Source of the DNA: Fibrobacter sp. UWB4
GTDB taxonomy: Bacteria; Fibrobacterota; Fibrobacteria; Fibrobacterales; Fibrobacteraceae
Length of the DNA stretch: 64,000 nt
NCBI RefSeq assembly: GCF_002210345.1
Contig: NZ_MWQI01000004.1
Span: 124,001-188,000, forward strand
Direction: 5' to 3'
The stretch's first letter is position 1, and each line of letters starts with the position of its first letter. Under the pieces are notes generated by a model, which was not told the origin of the DNA, did no database searches, and was given only the letters and a program-made list of their open reading frames with translations. Below, in pieces: positions 25,383 to 34,282 of the stretch. The translations under genes were made by a program, and so were the position numbers.

Positions 25383-26678
25383 ATGATAAGAAAAGCTATT
25401 CTTGTATATCCCGAAGATAACGGATTCATAAGTCCGCTAAAAGGGCCTATAAATGACGTCAAAAATTGGAAAGAATATCTTAATTCTCCGTTAGGAGGAT
25501 CTTGGAGCGATTCGGAAATTAAAATATTGCCCACATCTAATTCCGCAGTATTGCATCATTACTTAGCCGAGGAAATTAAAGACGAATGCGATTATATATT
25601 TTTCGTTTTTTCAGGGCATGGTGGATTTGACACGTCAATCGACGAGAGCATGTCTCCTAAGGGGGATTTCATTTATTGCAGTTCATACTCATCAATGTAT
25701 TTAAGTGAAATTACTGAATTGCTCAAAGGTGTTACAAAAAAAGCGTTAATGTTTGTTGATTGCTGTCGATCAAATGTATCGTTTGCACCTCGATTTCACG
25801 ATTATACAACTGTACAAGGTTATGACCGATTTGTTACTACGCAACAACCCAAGCCTGAGATTTTACAACTTTCAGAATCAGTCCAACGAAAACAAATCAA
25901 TTTGAAGGGCTTTAAAATTTTCTTAGAAGGCGCCACACATAAAGGAATTCTGCTTGAATCTAGGAAAATTAATTCTGAAGACGCCAAGAAAAAATGGTGG
26001 GATAACATGCCCCAGGAGGACGGCATAGAGATAATCCACTCTTGTTCACAAAACGAATATGCTTATGAATGCGAAATAGATGGAGAAGTGGTTGGCCTTT
26101 TTTCCTATTTATACATTAACTCATCAAGTGAATTCATTCACAGAGACTGCCTTACCATAAATGAAGCCTTTGAGTTGACAAAGGGCAAACCTAACGAATT
26201 CATCCAATCGAATGGATATGCAGAAAAACAGAATCCCTTAAAAGATGACCCTTGCTTAAATTTTCCGTTCGCAGTTTACCCTTCCAAAGGGGAAACATTG
26301 CTAGAATACTTGGATGAAGAATGTTTCAAAAAAATAGAAAAGTGCCCTTATGTCTACAACAACGAAAAAGCTTTATTTGAAAGTTATGATTTAATTCCGG
26401 GAACCAATCAATCATATGCTATTCATAAGGCGGATACATTATCGAACACCGTTAAACACGCACATGTTTATGCAAAACCCAAAGGGAAAGGCGGACAGCT
26501 TTATTCTGTTCGTGTAGACGGCAAAGGGCATGATGGATCTTCAGGATATCAAATGCCTAAAAAACACCGAGAGCATTTTGAAAAATTAGGTTTTAAAATT
26601 CCTGAAACCGGAATTTTAGAATGTCGATTATATTTAATAGACCCAGAAAAATACATTTTAGAAATACTGAATGAATAA
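25383..26678 (+). CDS. Caspase-like (peptidase C14) cysteine protease
   Basis: 431 residues. The first 250 form a caspase-haemoglobinase fold: KAILVYPEDNGF at the first strand, the catalytic His in YIFFVFSGHGG (His79) and the catalytic Cys in ALMFVDCCRSN (Cys128), the metacaspase-like DCC form. A region matching EIIHSCSQNEYAYE follows, as in other bacterial caspase-like proteins. The C-terminal 90 residues (VKHAHVYAKPKGKGGQLYSV and onward) are a separate small beta-rich domain of unknown function. Caspase-like proteases are effectors in several antiphage systems. It sits downstream of two membrane proteins and is AT-rich like them. AGGA lies 9 bases before ATG. Confidence 0.8.
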   Translation: MIRKAILVYPEDNGFISPLKGPINDVKNWKEYLNSPLGGSWSDSEIKILPTSNSAVLHHYLAEEIKDECDYIFFVFSGHGGFDTSIDESMSPKGDFIYCSSYSSMYLSEITELLKGVTKKALMFVDCCRSNVSFAPRFHDYTTVQGYDRFVTTQQPKPEILQLSESVQRKQINLKGFKIFLEGATHKGILLESRKINSEDAKKKWWDNMPQEDGIEIIHSCSQNEYAYECEIDGEVVGLFSYLYINSSSEFIHRDCLTINEAFELTKGKPNEFIQSNGYAEKQNPLKDDPCLNFPFAVYPSKGETLLEYLDEECFKKIEKCPYVYNNEKALFESYDLIPGTNQSYAIHKADTLSNTVKHAHVYAKPKGKGGQLYSVRVDGKGHDGSSGYQMPKKHREHFEKLGFKIPETGILECRLYLIDPEKYILEILNE

Positions 26679-26713
26679 ACTATATATTTTGTCCCTGATA
26701 AAAATATTTTTCG

Positions 26714-26740
26714 AAGTCAAGCGCATCAATCGCTTGACTT
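26714..26740 (+). terminator. Probable terminator hairpin after caspase-like gene
   Basis: AAGTCAAGCG-CATCAAT-CGCTTGACTT: a perfect 10-bp stem 36 bases after the stop codon, followed by T-rich sequence without a clean T run. Confidence 0.5.
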
Positions 26741-26902
26741 TCTGATTTTAGTAAAACATTTGCCATACGCTCATTCAATGGTTCGAAAAAGTCGCCTCCT
26801 TGGCAATGTGAATTTTTATTTTTTACAAACAAAAAGATCCATCTTTTAATAAAAATAGTATTATGTCACAGTTTGTCATTTAAGTGAAAGTATATTTACT
26901 AT

Positions 26903-27892
26903 ATGACCAAAATCAAACTTCTTTATACATCAGCATTAGATTCAAAGAATTCTCTTGTTACCGCATTACAGGCAGAAAAGGGTGGTAAATTTTCATGTCC
27001 GCTTTGCCAGGGAGAAATGATTCTCCGAAAAAGTGGCAAAGAAGGTCCTGGCAGCAGAAGACCTCATTTTGCTCATAAAGCGCTTACTCCTAATTGCACT
27101 CCCGAAGGCGTATTACATCACTCCTTTAAAATGATGCTCGCGAATATTCTAGAAGCCAAAGTGGCTAATAATGAGCCATTCCCATTATCTTTTACATGTG
27201 GGCATTGCGGCGAAGTGCACGAAGCAAATCTTTTAAAGATTACAAAAGAAATTGCCGTTGAGAAGAATCTAGGAACATGTATTCCAGATATCACCTTAAT
27301 AGATAAAAACGGAAAGCCTTATCTCGCCATAGAAGTAGTTGTAACGCATCCGCCAGAAGAAGAAACGCTGGAATATTATCGAAAAAATAACATTTCTCTT
27401 TATCGCCTGAACATTAATTCTGAAGCCGATTTAGACAACATTGAAGATCGTGCTAAAAAGCCGGACGAATTTTGGTTCTGCAAGAATCCTAAATGCCCGA
27501 CCTGCGGTTCCTTTATGGATACCAAAGTTATGGCCATTGGAAATATAGAATGCCATCGTTGCGGCCAACCAATGAAAATAGCCCTGATTGTCAGCTCCGC
27601 CTGGCTAAAGAAAAAACACTACGATCCCAAAACTCCAATCAGTTTTGACGAACACGAAAGATCCTTTGCAAAAGAACATGGGGTTATCGTGCAGCAACGA
27701 TTTAGTAAAACTAGAGGAGAGTACTATCAGGCAAATGTTTGCCCACATTGCAACGCGTTCATTGGAGAACATTTCTTAATTGATTACATCATGGAGTTGT
27801 TCTATGATGACGAGAACAAGGGGTCTAGCATGTTCGAAAAGATCAAAATGGGATGGTTTTGCCCCAAATGCGAAATGGGAATAGAGGAATAA
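26903..27892 (+). CDS. CoiA-like nuclease-fold protein with multiple zinc ribbons
   Basis: 329 residues related to the competence protein CoiA family: an N-terminal zinc ribbon (CPLCQGEM), the RRPHFAHK motif, HHSFKMMLANILEAK, and the nuclease-like core PDITLIDKNGKPYLAIEVVV with Asp and Glu in positions typical of PD-(D/E)xK enzymes. It carries six CxxC-type pairs in all (for example CGHCGE, CPTCGS, CHRCGQ, CPHCNA, CPKCEM), more than ordinary CoiA. It is followed after 2 bases by a PIN-like gene, so the two form a unit. A nucleic-acid cutting or binding role is inferred from the fold. Confidence 0.65.
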   Translation: MTKIKLLYTSALDSKNSLVTALQAEKGGKFSCPLCQGEMILRKSGKEGPGSRRPHFAHKALTPNCTPEGVLHHSFKMMLANILEAKVANNEPFPLSFTCGHCGEVHEANLLKITKEIAVEKNLGTCIPDITLIDKNGKPYLAIEVVVTHPPEEETLEYYRKNNISLYRLNINSEADLDNIEDRAKKPDEFWFCKNPKCPTCGSFMDTKVMAIGNIECHRCGQPMKIALIVSSAWLKKKHYDPKTPISFDEHERSFAKEHGVIVQQRFSKTRGEYYQANVCPHCNAFIGEHFLIDYIMELFYDDENKGSSMFEKIKMGWFCPKCEMGIEE

Positions 27893-27894
27893 AT

Positions 27895-28932
27895 ATGAAT
27901 CAGTTTACGCCGGTTTTATTCGATACCTCAATTTGGGTTAAGCTTATAAAAGAGAATATCTCCTATAAAGAGTGGGAGGCATGTGGCGTAGTTCCCTTTT
28001 TGCCTTTAGAAGTTCTTTTAGAATTGGTTGATGTTGATGAAAGTAATCGACTTAAACGTTTAACCTACCTTTCTCAACTTCCACAAATAGCTACTTTGCC
28101 ACTCCATTCAGAACCGGAACTAGGAAGTATCCCTTATTTGATATCCTTAGAATATCTTCACAAGTTATCAAATTCCAAAGACTCCTTAAGTGATTTTCTC
28201 AAAGATAAAATTAGAATTGAGACGGGCTCTGTTTTGTTCGGTGATACAACTGATATTACAAACTATTTGAACACCTTTGATTCTTATTTGGAAAAGAGTA
28301 AGAGAAAAAATGCAGTTCTTGCAAATCCAATGCTATTTGATCCGCGATTAAGGAAAATGAAAATTTCTGATTTTCCGATAGAGAAAGTTTTTATGGAATC
28401 CCAAATAGAAAATATTGGTAAACTTTTTGAATCGCGTTCATATAAAAAATCATTTGAAAACGAGCCTTCTTACGGCAAAGAACTGTTTATAGACAAAGCT
28501 AGGAATATGGTGAATCAGGGCCATTTTGACCATATAAAGGATTTGCAATCAAAATTGCCACAAAACATGCCTATTTTAGACTTTTTGCGGCTAGTTGAAA
28601 TCAAAAACCTTCTAAAGGATATCTCGGAGAATTTGAATATTCCATTAAATACACTAGAGACAATAGATTCTCGCGATATCACCATATTGAACATCCTAGA
28701 TGCATATAAAGAAGAATATTGCAAAGAATTGTGGCGAGATAAACAAAGAAAGATTGAATCCAGTTCTTATGTGGATGGACAATTAGTTGCCTTCTCGTAC
28801 TTCATGCCTGTTATGGTTGATGTTAGAACCGCATTATTCGTTGAACGAATGAATAAACGAGGTTTCCAATTAAATTGTTTCCAGGCAAGTAATGTGGATA
28901 TATTCCTTGAAAAATTGACTACTTTATCATAG
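27895..28932 (+). CDS. PIN-like domain protein, partner of the CoiA-like protein
   Basis: 345 residues. The N-terminal strand VLFDTSIWVKLIKE matches the first acidic motif of PIN-type ribonucleases. The second may be PLEVLLELVDVDE, and the C-terminal SSYVDGQLVAFSYFMPVMVD matches the late PIN motif (DxxLxAxA...VTxD). Between them lies a long helical insertion (about residues 60-290) that ordinary 130-residue PIN toxins lack. GAGG in the CoiA-like gene's last codons is the ribosome site for ATG 27895. Probably an RNase-type effector of a two-gene system, by inference. It ends tail-to-tail with the TOPRIM gene, overlapping by 6 bases. Confidence 0.6.
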   Translation: MNQFTPVLFDTSIWVKLIKENISYKEWEACGVVPFLPLEVLLELVDVDESNRLKRLTYLSQLPQIATLPLHSEPELGSIPYLISLEYLHKLSNSKDSLSDFLKDKIRIETGSVLFGDTTDITNYLNTFDSYLEKSKRKNAVLANPMLFDPRLRKMKISDFPIEKVFMESQIENIGKLFESRSYKKSFENEPSYGKELFIDKARNMVNQGHFDHIKDLQSKLPQNMPILDFLRLVEIKNLLKDISENLNIPLNTLETIDSRDITILNILDAYKEEYCKELWRDKQRKIESSSYVDGQLVAFSYFMPVMVDVRTALFVERMNKRGFQLNCFQASNVDIFLEKLTTLS

Positions 28933-29697
28933 TAGCAAATTCTGCATTTTCCCCGCTCCCAAGTATTCCAGCAAGAAGAATGGGAACGCACTGAGGGTAG
29001 CGACAACACCCTCATTCTTTATCAAGACTTGTTGGTGCTGTAAAATGGTTGGCTGCTGCATTTGTTCGAGCGATAAGGTCCCAGTTGGCAATTTCATTAG
29101 CCACTTGGCTTTTTCGTAATTTGCCTTGCTGATGATTAGCCAATTTTCTCGGCAATTTGCTCTGCAGATTGTTTTTGAATCACGGTTCAAATCATTCACA
29201 AAATGTTTGAAACCGTCTTCTTCGCAATCACAAATTTTAAACAGTTTTCTGTCTTCGGGCAAAAGGCCGTTTGATTGGTCGCATATATTGACCACTTCGA
29301 CCATCGGATAGCTCAAAAACAATTTGCCGTTTTCGGTTTCGTTATTAAAGAATTTAACCAATTCGCAGAGTTGTTCGCAAGACTGCTCAATCGATTGGGC
29401 TAGCCCATGGATATCCAAATCAAAGAACAGGAATACCTGAGAAACTGATTCCCTATCCAAATCCTGGAGTTCCTTATCTTCCTTATGCTGTTCTTTTATG
29501 ACCTCTACAACATCTAAAAAGCCATCATCGTCTTTTAACTTACCATAAAGGCTATAGATGTTGGACGAGAAAACAATTTTCACCAAATCGCTAGACAAAT
29601 CGGCTAGTTCTTCAGGGAAAGCCTTTTGCAATCGGGCGACTATGTTCCCTTCGGGCTGTTCACCCTCCAATACAAAAAGGACCTTTGCGGAACTCAA
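28927..29697 (-). CDS. TOPRIM-like nuclease partner of the AAA ATPase
   Basis: 256 residues with the features of a TOPRIM fold: an N-terminal strand and glutamate (KVLFVLEGEQPEG, Glu11/Glu13) and a later DxD on a hydrophobic strand (VFLFFDLDIHG, Asp93 and Asp95). It overlaps the upstream AAA ATPase gene by 4 bases (ATGA). ATPase plus TOPRIM pairs are known antiphage modules (AbiL, PARIS, Gabija and related OLD-like systems). The short length and gene order fit the AbiL/PARIS kind best, but the exact type cannot be fixed by eye. Confidence 0.72.
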   Translation of the reverse strand: MSSAKVLFVLEGEQPEGNIVARLQKAFPEELADLSSDLVKIVFSSNIYSLYGKLKDDDGFLDVVEVIKEQHKEDKELQDLDRESVSQVFLFFDLDIHGLAQSIEQSCEQLCELVKFFNNETENGKLFLSYPMVEVVNICDQSNGLLPEDRKLFKICDCEEDGFKHFVNDLNRDSKTICRANCRENWLIISKANYEKAKWLMKLPTGTLSLEQMQQPTILQHQQVLIKNEGVVATLSAFPFFLLEYLGAGKMQNLLL

Positions 29698-30824
29698 TCG
29701 AAAGCTCCTGCACGGAACATTTTGGGAATGTTGAGAGCCTGGCGCAATTCCTTCTGCGTCCTAGACGAAAGCGGGCCCATCACATAGGAATCAGAATCCT
29801 TGTATTCGGGCAACATTTTGAAGGCACAGTCTGGGCGAATCAAATCGTTTGTCAGCAAAGTAGAATCATGCGTAGTCAACAGAACCTGGCTTTGGACGTT
29901 CCGCAACATTTCCACGACTTTCGCAGCCGTTTTCTCGTGATAGAAAGCGTTGAATTCATCAAGGTAAACAAAGCTGGGCGTGGTCGATGCATTCCCTTGC
30001 ATTTGCATGTACCAGAAAAAGAAGAATACGAGTGCTTGAGTTCCTGTAGAAGCATTCTCCCAGAAATCAATAATGTGGTTACCGCCAAAATCAAAGAACA
30101 GCTTTTCCTGCCCATATATTTTTAGGCTTTTCAACTTGCAGTCAACATCAACAGAATTAAGGAAATCTTCAAGTTCCTTGAGTTTTCCTTTCCGTATAAT
30201 CTCAACATCAACTTGTGTGCTGCCAACAGCAAAACCTTGATAATAATTTTGTCGAAGGTGCGAAAACATAAGCATACGATCAACAAAATCAAAAAAATCC
30301 TTGACGACTTTATTCGTCGCGTTGTCAGCAAGAACTGCATTTGCCCTAATAAAGCGCATTGCAGAAATCTTTATGTCAAGCTTGTTTCCATTAAGCGTTT
30401 CAGCCCCTTGTAAATCCGTATGAAAATCATTCCAACTACGAGATACAACCTGGACATCATCTACAAAGAATTTTTCTTCCAAAATATCTTCATAAGAAGG
30501 CTTGCTATATTCGTATCGAACACGGGATGAACCAAAAACGAATTCATATACAAATTCGGCATTATTCTCTAAATGCATTGCATTTGTATAGGACATGTAC
30601 AGCATCGGATTTCGCTGCTTGTCCGTCAGGTTCTGCACTATATCAAAAATCGCCTTTCCGAGATTAGATTTTCCAATGCTGTTCGGTCCGTAAATCAAAC
30701 CGGTCTTGACAATACCGTCCTTTACGCAAGCTTCCGAAAAGGCGTATTGCTTGGTTTGAGACAGGTCAATTGTGAACTTTTTTTCGAAGTTCTTAAAATT
30801 TTTTACGGAAAATTTCGCTAGCAT
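29694..30824 (-). CDS. AAA15/OLD-like ATPase of an abortive-infection module
   Basis: A 376-residue SMC/ABC-like ATPase. It starts with the typical LAKFSVKNFKNFEKKFTIDL strand. The Walker A motif is GLIYGPNSIGKSNL, the signature-like region is FWENASTGTQALVFFFFWYM, Walker B is SFVYLDEFNAFYHEK, and the switch His is in VLLTTHDSTLL. This is the AAA15 layout found in RloA, AriA and AbiLi proteins, which sense infection and control a nuclease partner. That partner is the TOPRIM gene overlapping by 4 bases. Transcribed divergently from hsdR. Confidence 0.82.
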   Translation of the reverse strand: MLAKFSVKNFKNFEKKFTIDLSQTKQYAFSEACVKDGIVKTGLIYGPNSIGKSNLGKAIFDIVQNLTDKQRNPMLYMSYTNAMHLENNAEFVYEFVFGSSRVRYEYSKPSYEDILEEKFFVDDVQVVSRSWNDFHTDLQGAETLNGNKLDIKISAMRFIRANAVLADNATNKVVKDFFDFVDRMLMFSHLRQNYYQGFAVGSTQVDVEIIRKGKLKELEDFLNSVDVDCKLKSLKIYGQEKLFFDFGGNHIIDFWENASTGTQALVFFFFWYMQMQGNASTTPSFVYLDEFNAFYHEKTAAKVVEMLRNVQSQVLLTTHDSTLLTNDLIRPDCAFKMLPEYKDSDSYVMGPLSSRTQKELRQALNIPKMFRAGAFD

Positions 30825-30886
30825 TCGTAAAACCTACCTTAAATCGCTATAAATATACCTAAATATTTAAACAAAAACAGCACCTG

Positions 30887-30903
30887 CCGTAAAATTTTTA
30901 CGG
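30887..30903. promoter_or_regulatory. Perfect 17-bp palindrome between divergent ATPase and hsdR genes
   Basis: CCGTAAAA-T-TTTTACGG, centred in the 175-base divergent promoter region, is a candidate operator for either gene. No regulator gene was seen next to it. Confidence 0.45.
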
Positions 30904-30999
30904 ATGTACACGCAGAATGCCGTTTTTCGGGAAAAAAACGCAATTTTGGGGTGTTCGGTCGCATTTTTTGATTAAATTTCTCACAAAGGATTTAGTCAA

Positions 31000-33900
31000 A
31001 TGCCGTCAATCTACAACGAAAACGCCTACGAGCAATGCCTTATTGAGTTGTTCAGGGAAACCCTGGGCTGGGATTATTGCTATGGGCCCGATGTAGAGAG
31101 GGATTTTCGAGACCCGCTTTACGAGCCGGTTCTTGAAGAAGCGATTTGCCGAATTAACCCGAAGGCGGATTCGCATGCCATTGCAGAGGCGTTGAACAAG
31201 ATTCGCCATTTTGAAAATAACGACCTTGTAAAACAGAACGCCTTGTTCATGGATTATATCCAGAACGGCGTCGAGGTCACTTATTCAAAGAATGGCGAAA
31301 CAAAGGCCGACATTATTTACCTGGTCGATTACAAGAATGTCGGGAACAATTCCTTCATTTTTGCGAACCAGTGGACGGTTGTCGAGAAGTCCAACAAGCG
31401 GCCCGATGTTCTGCTGTTTTTGAACGGGCTGCCGATTTGTCTGTTTGAGCTCAAGTCTCCAAGCCGCGAAGAGACTGATGCAAGCGAAGCCTACTTGCAG
31501 ATTCGTAATTACATGCAAGAAGTCCCGAGTCTGTTCATTTACAACTGCATTTGCGTGATGTCGGATCAGCTTGTTTCTAAGGCGGGTACGATTACGAGCG
31601 GCGACGACCGCTTTATGGAATGGAAGACGAAGGACGGCGACAAAGAAACGACTGCGCTTGCCGATTTCACGACTTTCTTTGAAGGAATTTTCCAGAAAGA
31701 ACGGCTGCTGGACATCATCAAGAATTTTATCTGCTTCAACAACGAAGGGCTGAAAAGTTACAAGATTCTGGCTGGGTACCATCAGTATTTTGCAGTCCGC
31801 AAGGCGATTGTCCGCACGGAACAGGCCGTGCAGGGCGACGGTAAAATCGGCGTCTTCTGGCATACGCAAGGCTCGGGTAAATCGCTCAGCATGGTGTTTT
31901 ATGCGCACTTGCTACAATCGACGATTGAAAGCCCGACGATTGTGGTGATTACCGACCGCAACGACCTTGACAATCAACTTTACACGCAATTTGCCAACTG
32001 CAAGGATTTTCTGCGACAGGTTCCTGTTCAGGCGGAATCGCGCGAACATTTGAAATCGCTGCTGAACGGGCGCAAGGCGAACGGCATCATCTTTACGACG
32101 ATGCAAAAGTTCGAAGAATCGAACGAGCCACTTTCTGACCGCCGCAATATCATTGTGATTGCGGACGAAGCGCACCGTGGTCAATACGGCTTGACTGAAA
32201 AAATCAAGACAACGAAGGATGACCAGGGCAATTTGATTGCGCATAGGGTCAAGGGTACTGCTCGCATTATCCGCGATAGCCTTCCGCACGCCAGTTTTAT
32301 CGGATTCACGGGAACGCCTATCAGCCGCGACGACCGCAACACTACCGAAGTGTTCGGCAACTATATCGACATTTACGATATGACGCAGGCGGTCGAAGAT
32401 GGTGCGACTCGTCCTGTCTATTACGAAAGCCGCGTTGTCAAACTCAAGTTGGACGACAAGGTCCTCAAGCAAATTGACGATGAATACGATTTGCTCGCCG
32501 GTAATGCAGACCCGGAAGTCATCGAAAAGAGTAAGCGAGAATTGGGCCAGCTAGAAAGTGTCCTCGGGAACGGCAAGACGATTGCTTCGCTGGTGGATGA
32601 TATTCTTGAACATTACGAAGAACATCGCGAACACCTTTATACGGGCAAGGCGATGATTGTAGCATACTCCCGCGACATCGCAATGAAAATTTACGAGCGA
32701 ATTTTGGAACTGCGCCCTGAATGGGCGGGGACAACATCGCAAGTGACAATCGGCTCGAAGTTGGTTACAGTCCCCGGTGACGACGCAAAGGTTGCCGTGG
32801 TCATGACGGAAAGCAACAAGGATCCGGAAGAATGGCGACCGATTGTCGGCAATAAATCGAAACGCCAAGAACTTGCTGTCCGTTTCAAGGATAACGAAAG
32901 CCCTTTGAAGATTGTCATTGTCGTTGATATGTGGCTTACAGGATTCGATGTGCCGTCGCTTGCCACGATGTACGTTTTCAAGCCGATGGAAAGCCACAAC
33001 TTGATGCAGGCCATTGCCCGTGTGAACCGCGTTTATCAGGACAAGGAAGGCGGCCTCGTTGTTGATTACATCGGAATTGCAAGTGCGCTCAAGCGCGCAA
33101 TGAACGACTATACCGTTCGCGACAGGAAACGCTACGGTGATATGGATATTGCCAAGGATGCGTTCCCCAAGTTCCAAGAAAAACTGGAAATTTGCCGCAG
33201 TCTGTTCCACGGATTCGATTACTCCAAATTCTTTACGGGTTCCGCACTACAAATTGGCATGTGCATTACCGATGCACTAAACTTTATTCTGGACCCGAGC
33301 CGCGAAGAGCAGAAAAAATCGTTTATCAAGGAAGGGTTGATGTTGCATCAATCGCTTTCGCTGTGTTCTTCGATTGTGCCAAAGAACATGCAGGCCGAGG
33401 TGAACTTTTTCGAAGCGGTCCGCGTGCAAATTATGCGTTTTCTCTACGGCCGCGGCGACAAAAAGTTCAGCCTAAAGGATGTCAACGAGCGCATTAACGA
33501 ACTCTTGAAACAGAGCGTTAAATCAGATGGCGTACTGAACTTGTTTAGCGATGTTGGTGAAAAGTTCTCACTGTTCGATCCGAAATTCCTTGAAGATATC
33601 GCCAAGATGAAGCAGAAGAACATCGCGGTTGAAATCCTGAAAAAGTTGATTGCAGAGCAGGTCAAGGTTTATTCGCGCACGAATGTGGTAAACGCGCAGA
33701 AATTCTCTGAACTTTTCCAAGGGGCGATGAACCGTTACTTGAACGGAATGCTGACTAACGAACAAGTCATTCAAGAAATGCTCAATTTGGCACAGCAAAT
33801 TAAGGAAGCCGCATTCTCTGGCGAAAAGCTTGGCTTGACAAAAGAAGAAGTCGCGTTTTATGATGCGCTCACCAAGCCCGAAGCCGCAAAAGATTTCTAT

Positions 33901-34221
33901 AGCAACGATCAGTTGGTCGCCATGACCCGCGAACTAACGGAACTCCTCCGCAAAAATAGAACGATCGACTGGCAGCGCAAAGAAAGCGCCCGTGCCAACA
34001 TGCGCAGGCTCATTAAACGCCTGCTGAAGAAATATAAGTATCCGCCCGAAGGCCAGGAAGATGCCCTAAAGACCGTCATCAGCCAATGCGAAATGTGGAC
34101 GGATAACATGGATGATTTCGAAACGACTGAAGAAAATGCCGCAGTCAACAACCTGCTGTATTTTGCGCCTGAAATGCAATACAAAAATGTAGCTGAAAAG
34201 CAGGCTGATTATAAGGCGTAA
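31000..34221 (+). CDS. hsdR: Type I restriction-modification system endonuclease/translocase subunit
   Basis: A 1073-residue motor and nuclease subunit. The N-terminal PD-(D/E)xK nuclease is seen as RPDVLLFLNGLPICLFELKS. Two RecA-like helicase domains follow: Walker A (FWHTQGSGKSLSMVF), DEAH box (IVIADEAHRGQYG), motif III (FIGFTGTPI) and the motif VI region (MQAIARVNRVYQDKEGG). A helical C-terminal domain follows for binding the HsdMS core. Composition returns to the genome-like value. Its hsdM and hsdS partners lie 9.5 kb upstream across the defence cargo. AAAGGA precedes ATG 31000. Confidence 0.95.
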   Translation: MPSIYNENAYEQCLIELFRETLGWDYCYGPDVERDFRDPLYEPVLEEAICRINPKADSHAIAEALNKIRHFENNDLVKQNALFMDYIQNGVEVTYSKNGETKADIIYLVDYKNVGNNSFIFANQWTVVEKSNKRPDVLLFLNGLPICLFELKSPSREETDASEAYLQIRNYMQEVPSLFIYNCICVMSDQLVSKAGTITSGDDRFMEWKTKDGDKETTALADFTTFFEGIFQKERLLDIIKNFICFNNEGLKSYKILAGYHQYFAVRKAIVRTEQAVQGDGKIGVFWHTQGSGKSLSMVFYAHLLQSTIESPTIVVITDRNDLDNQLYTQFANCKDFLRQVPVQAESREHLKSLLNGRKANGIIFTTMQKFEESNEPLSDRRNIIVIADEAHRGQYGLTEKIKTTKDDQGNLIAHRVKGTARIIRDSLPHASFIGFTGTPISRDDRNTTEVFGNYIDIYDMTQAVEDGATRPVYYESRVVKLKLDDKVLKQIDDEYDLLAGNADPEVIEKSKRELGQLESVLGNGKTIASLVDDILEHYEEHREHLYTGKAMIVAYSRDIAMKIYERILELRPEWAGTTSQVTIGSKLVTVPGDDAKVAVVMTESNKDPEEWRPIVGNKSKRQELAVRFKDNESPLKIVIVVDMWLTGFDVPSLATMYVFKPMESHNLMQAIARVNRVYQDKEGGLVVDYIGIASALKRAMNDYTVRDRKRYGDMDIAKDAFPKFQEKLEICRSLFHGFDYSKFFTGSALQIGMCITDALNFILDPSREEQKKSFIKEGLMLHQSLSLCSSIVPKNMQAEVNFFEAVRVQIMRFLYGRGDKKFSLKDVNERINELLKQSVKSDGVLNLFSDVGEKFSLFDPKFLEDIAKMKQKNIAVEILKKLIAEQVKVYSRTNVVNAQKFSELFQGAMNRYLNGMLTNEQVIQEMLNLAQQIKEAAFSGEKLGLTKEEVAFYDALTKPEAAKDFYSNDQLVAMTRELTELLRKNRTIDWQRKESARANMRRLIKRLLKKYKYPPEGQEDALKTVISQCEMWTDNMDDFETTEENAAVNNLLYFAPEMQYKNVAEKQADYKA

Positions 34222-34282
34222 GTGATATCTTTTATTTATCCTTGATGACGGTATAACTTTCCCTATTAAATTAGGTAGTTCC

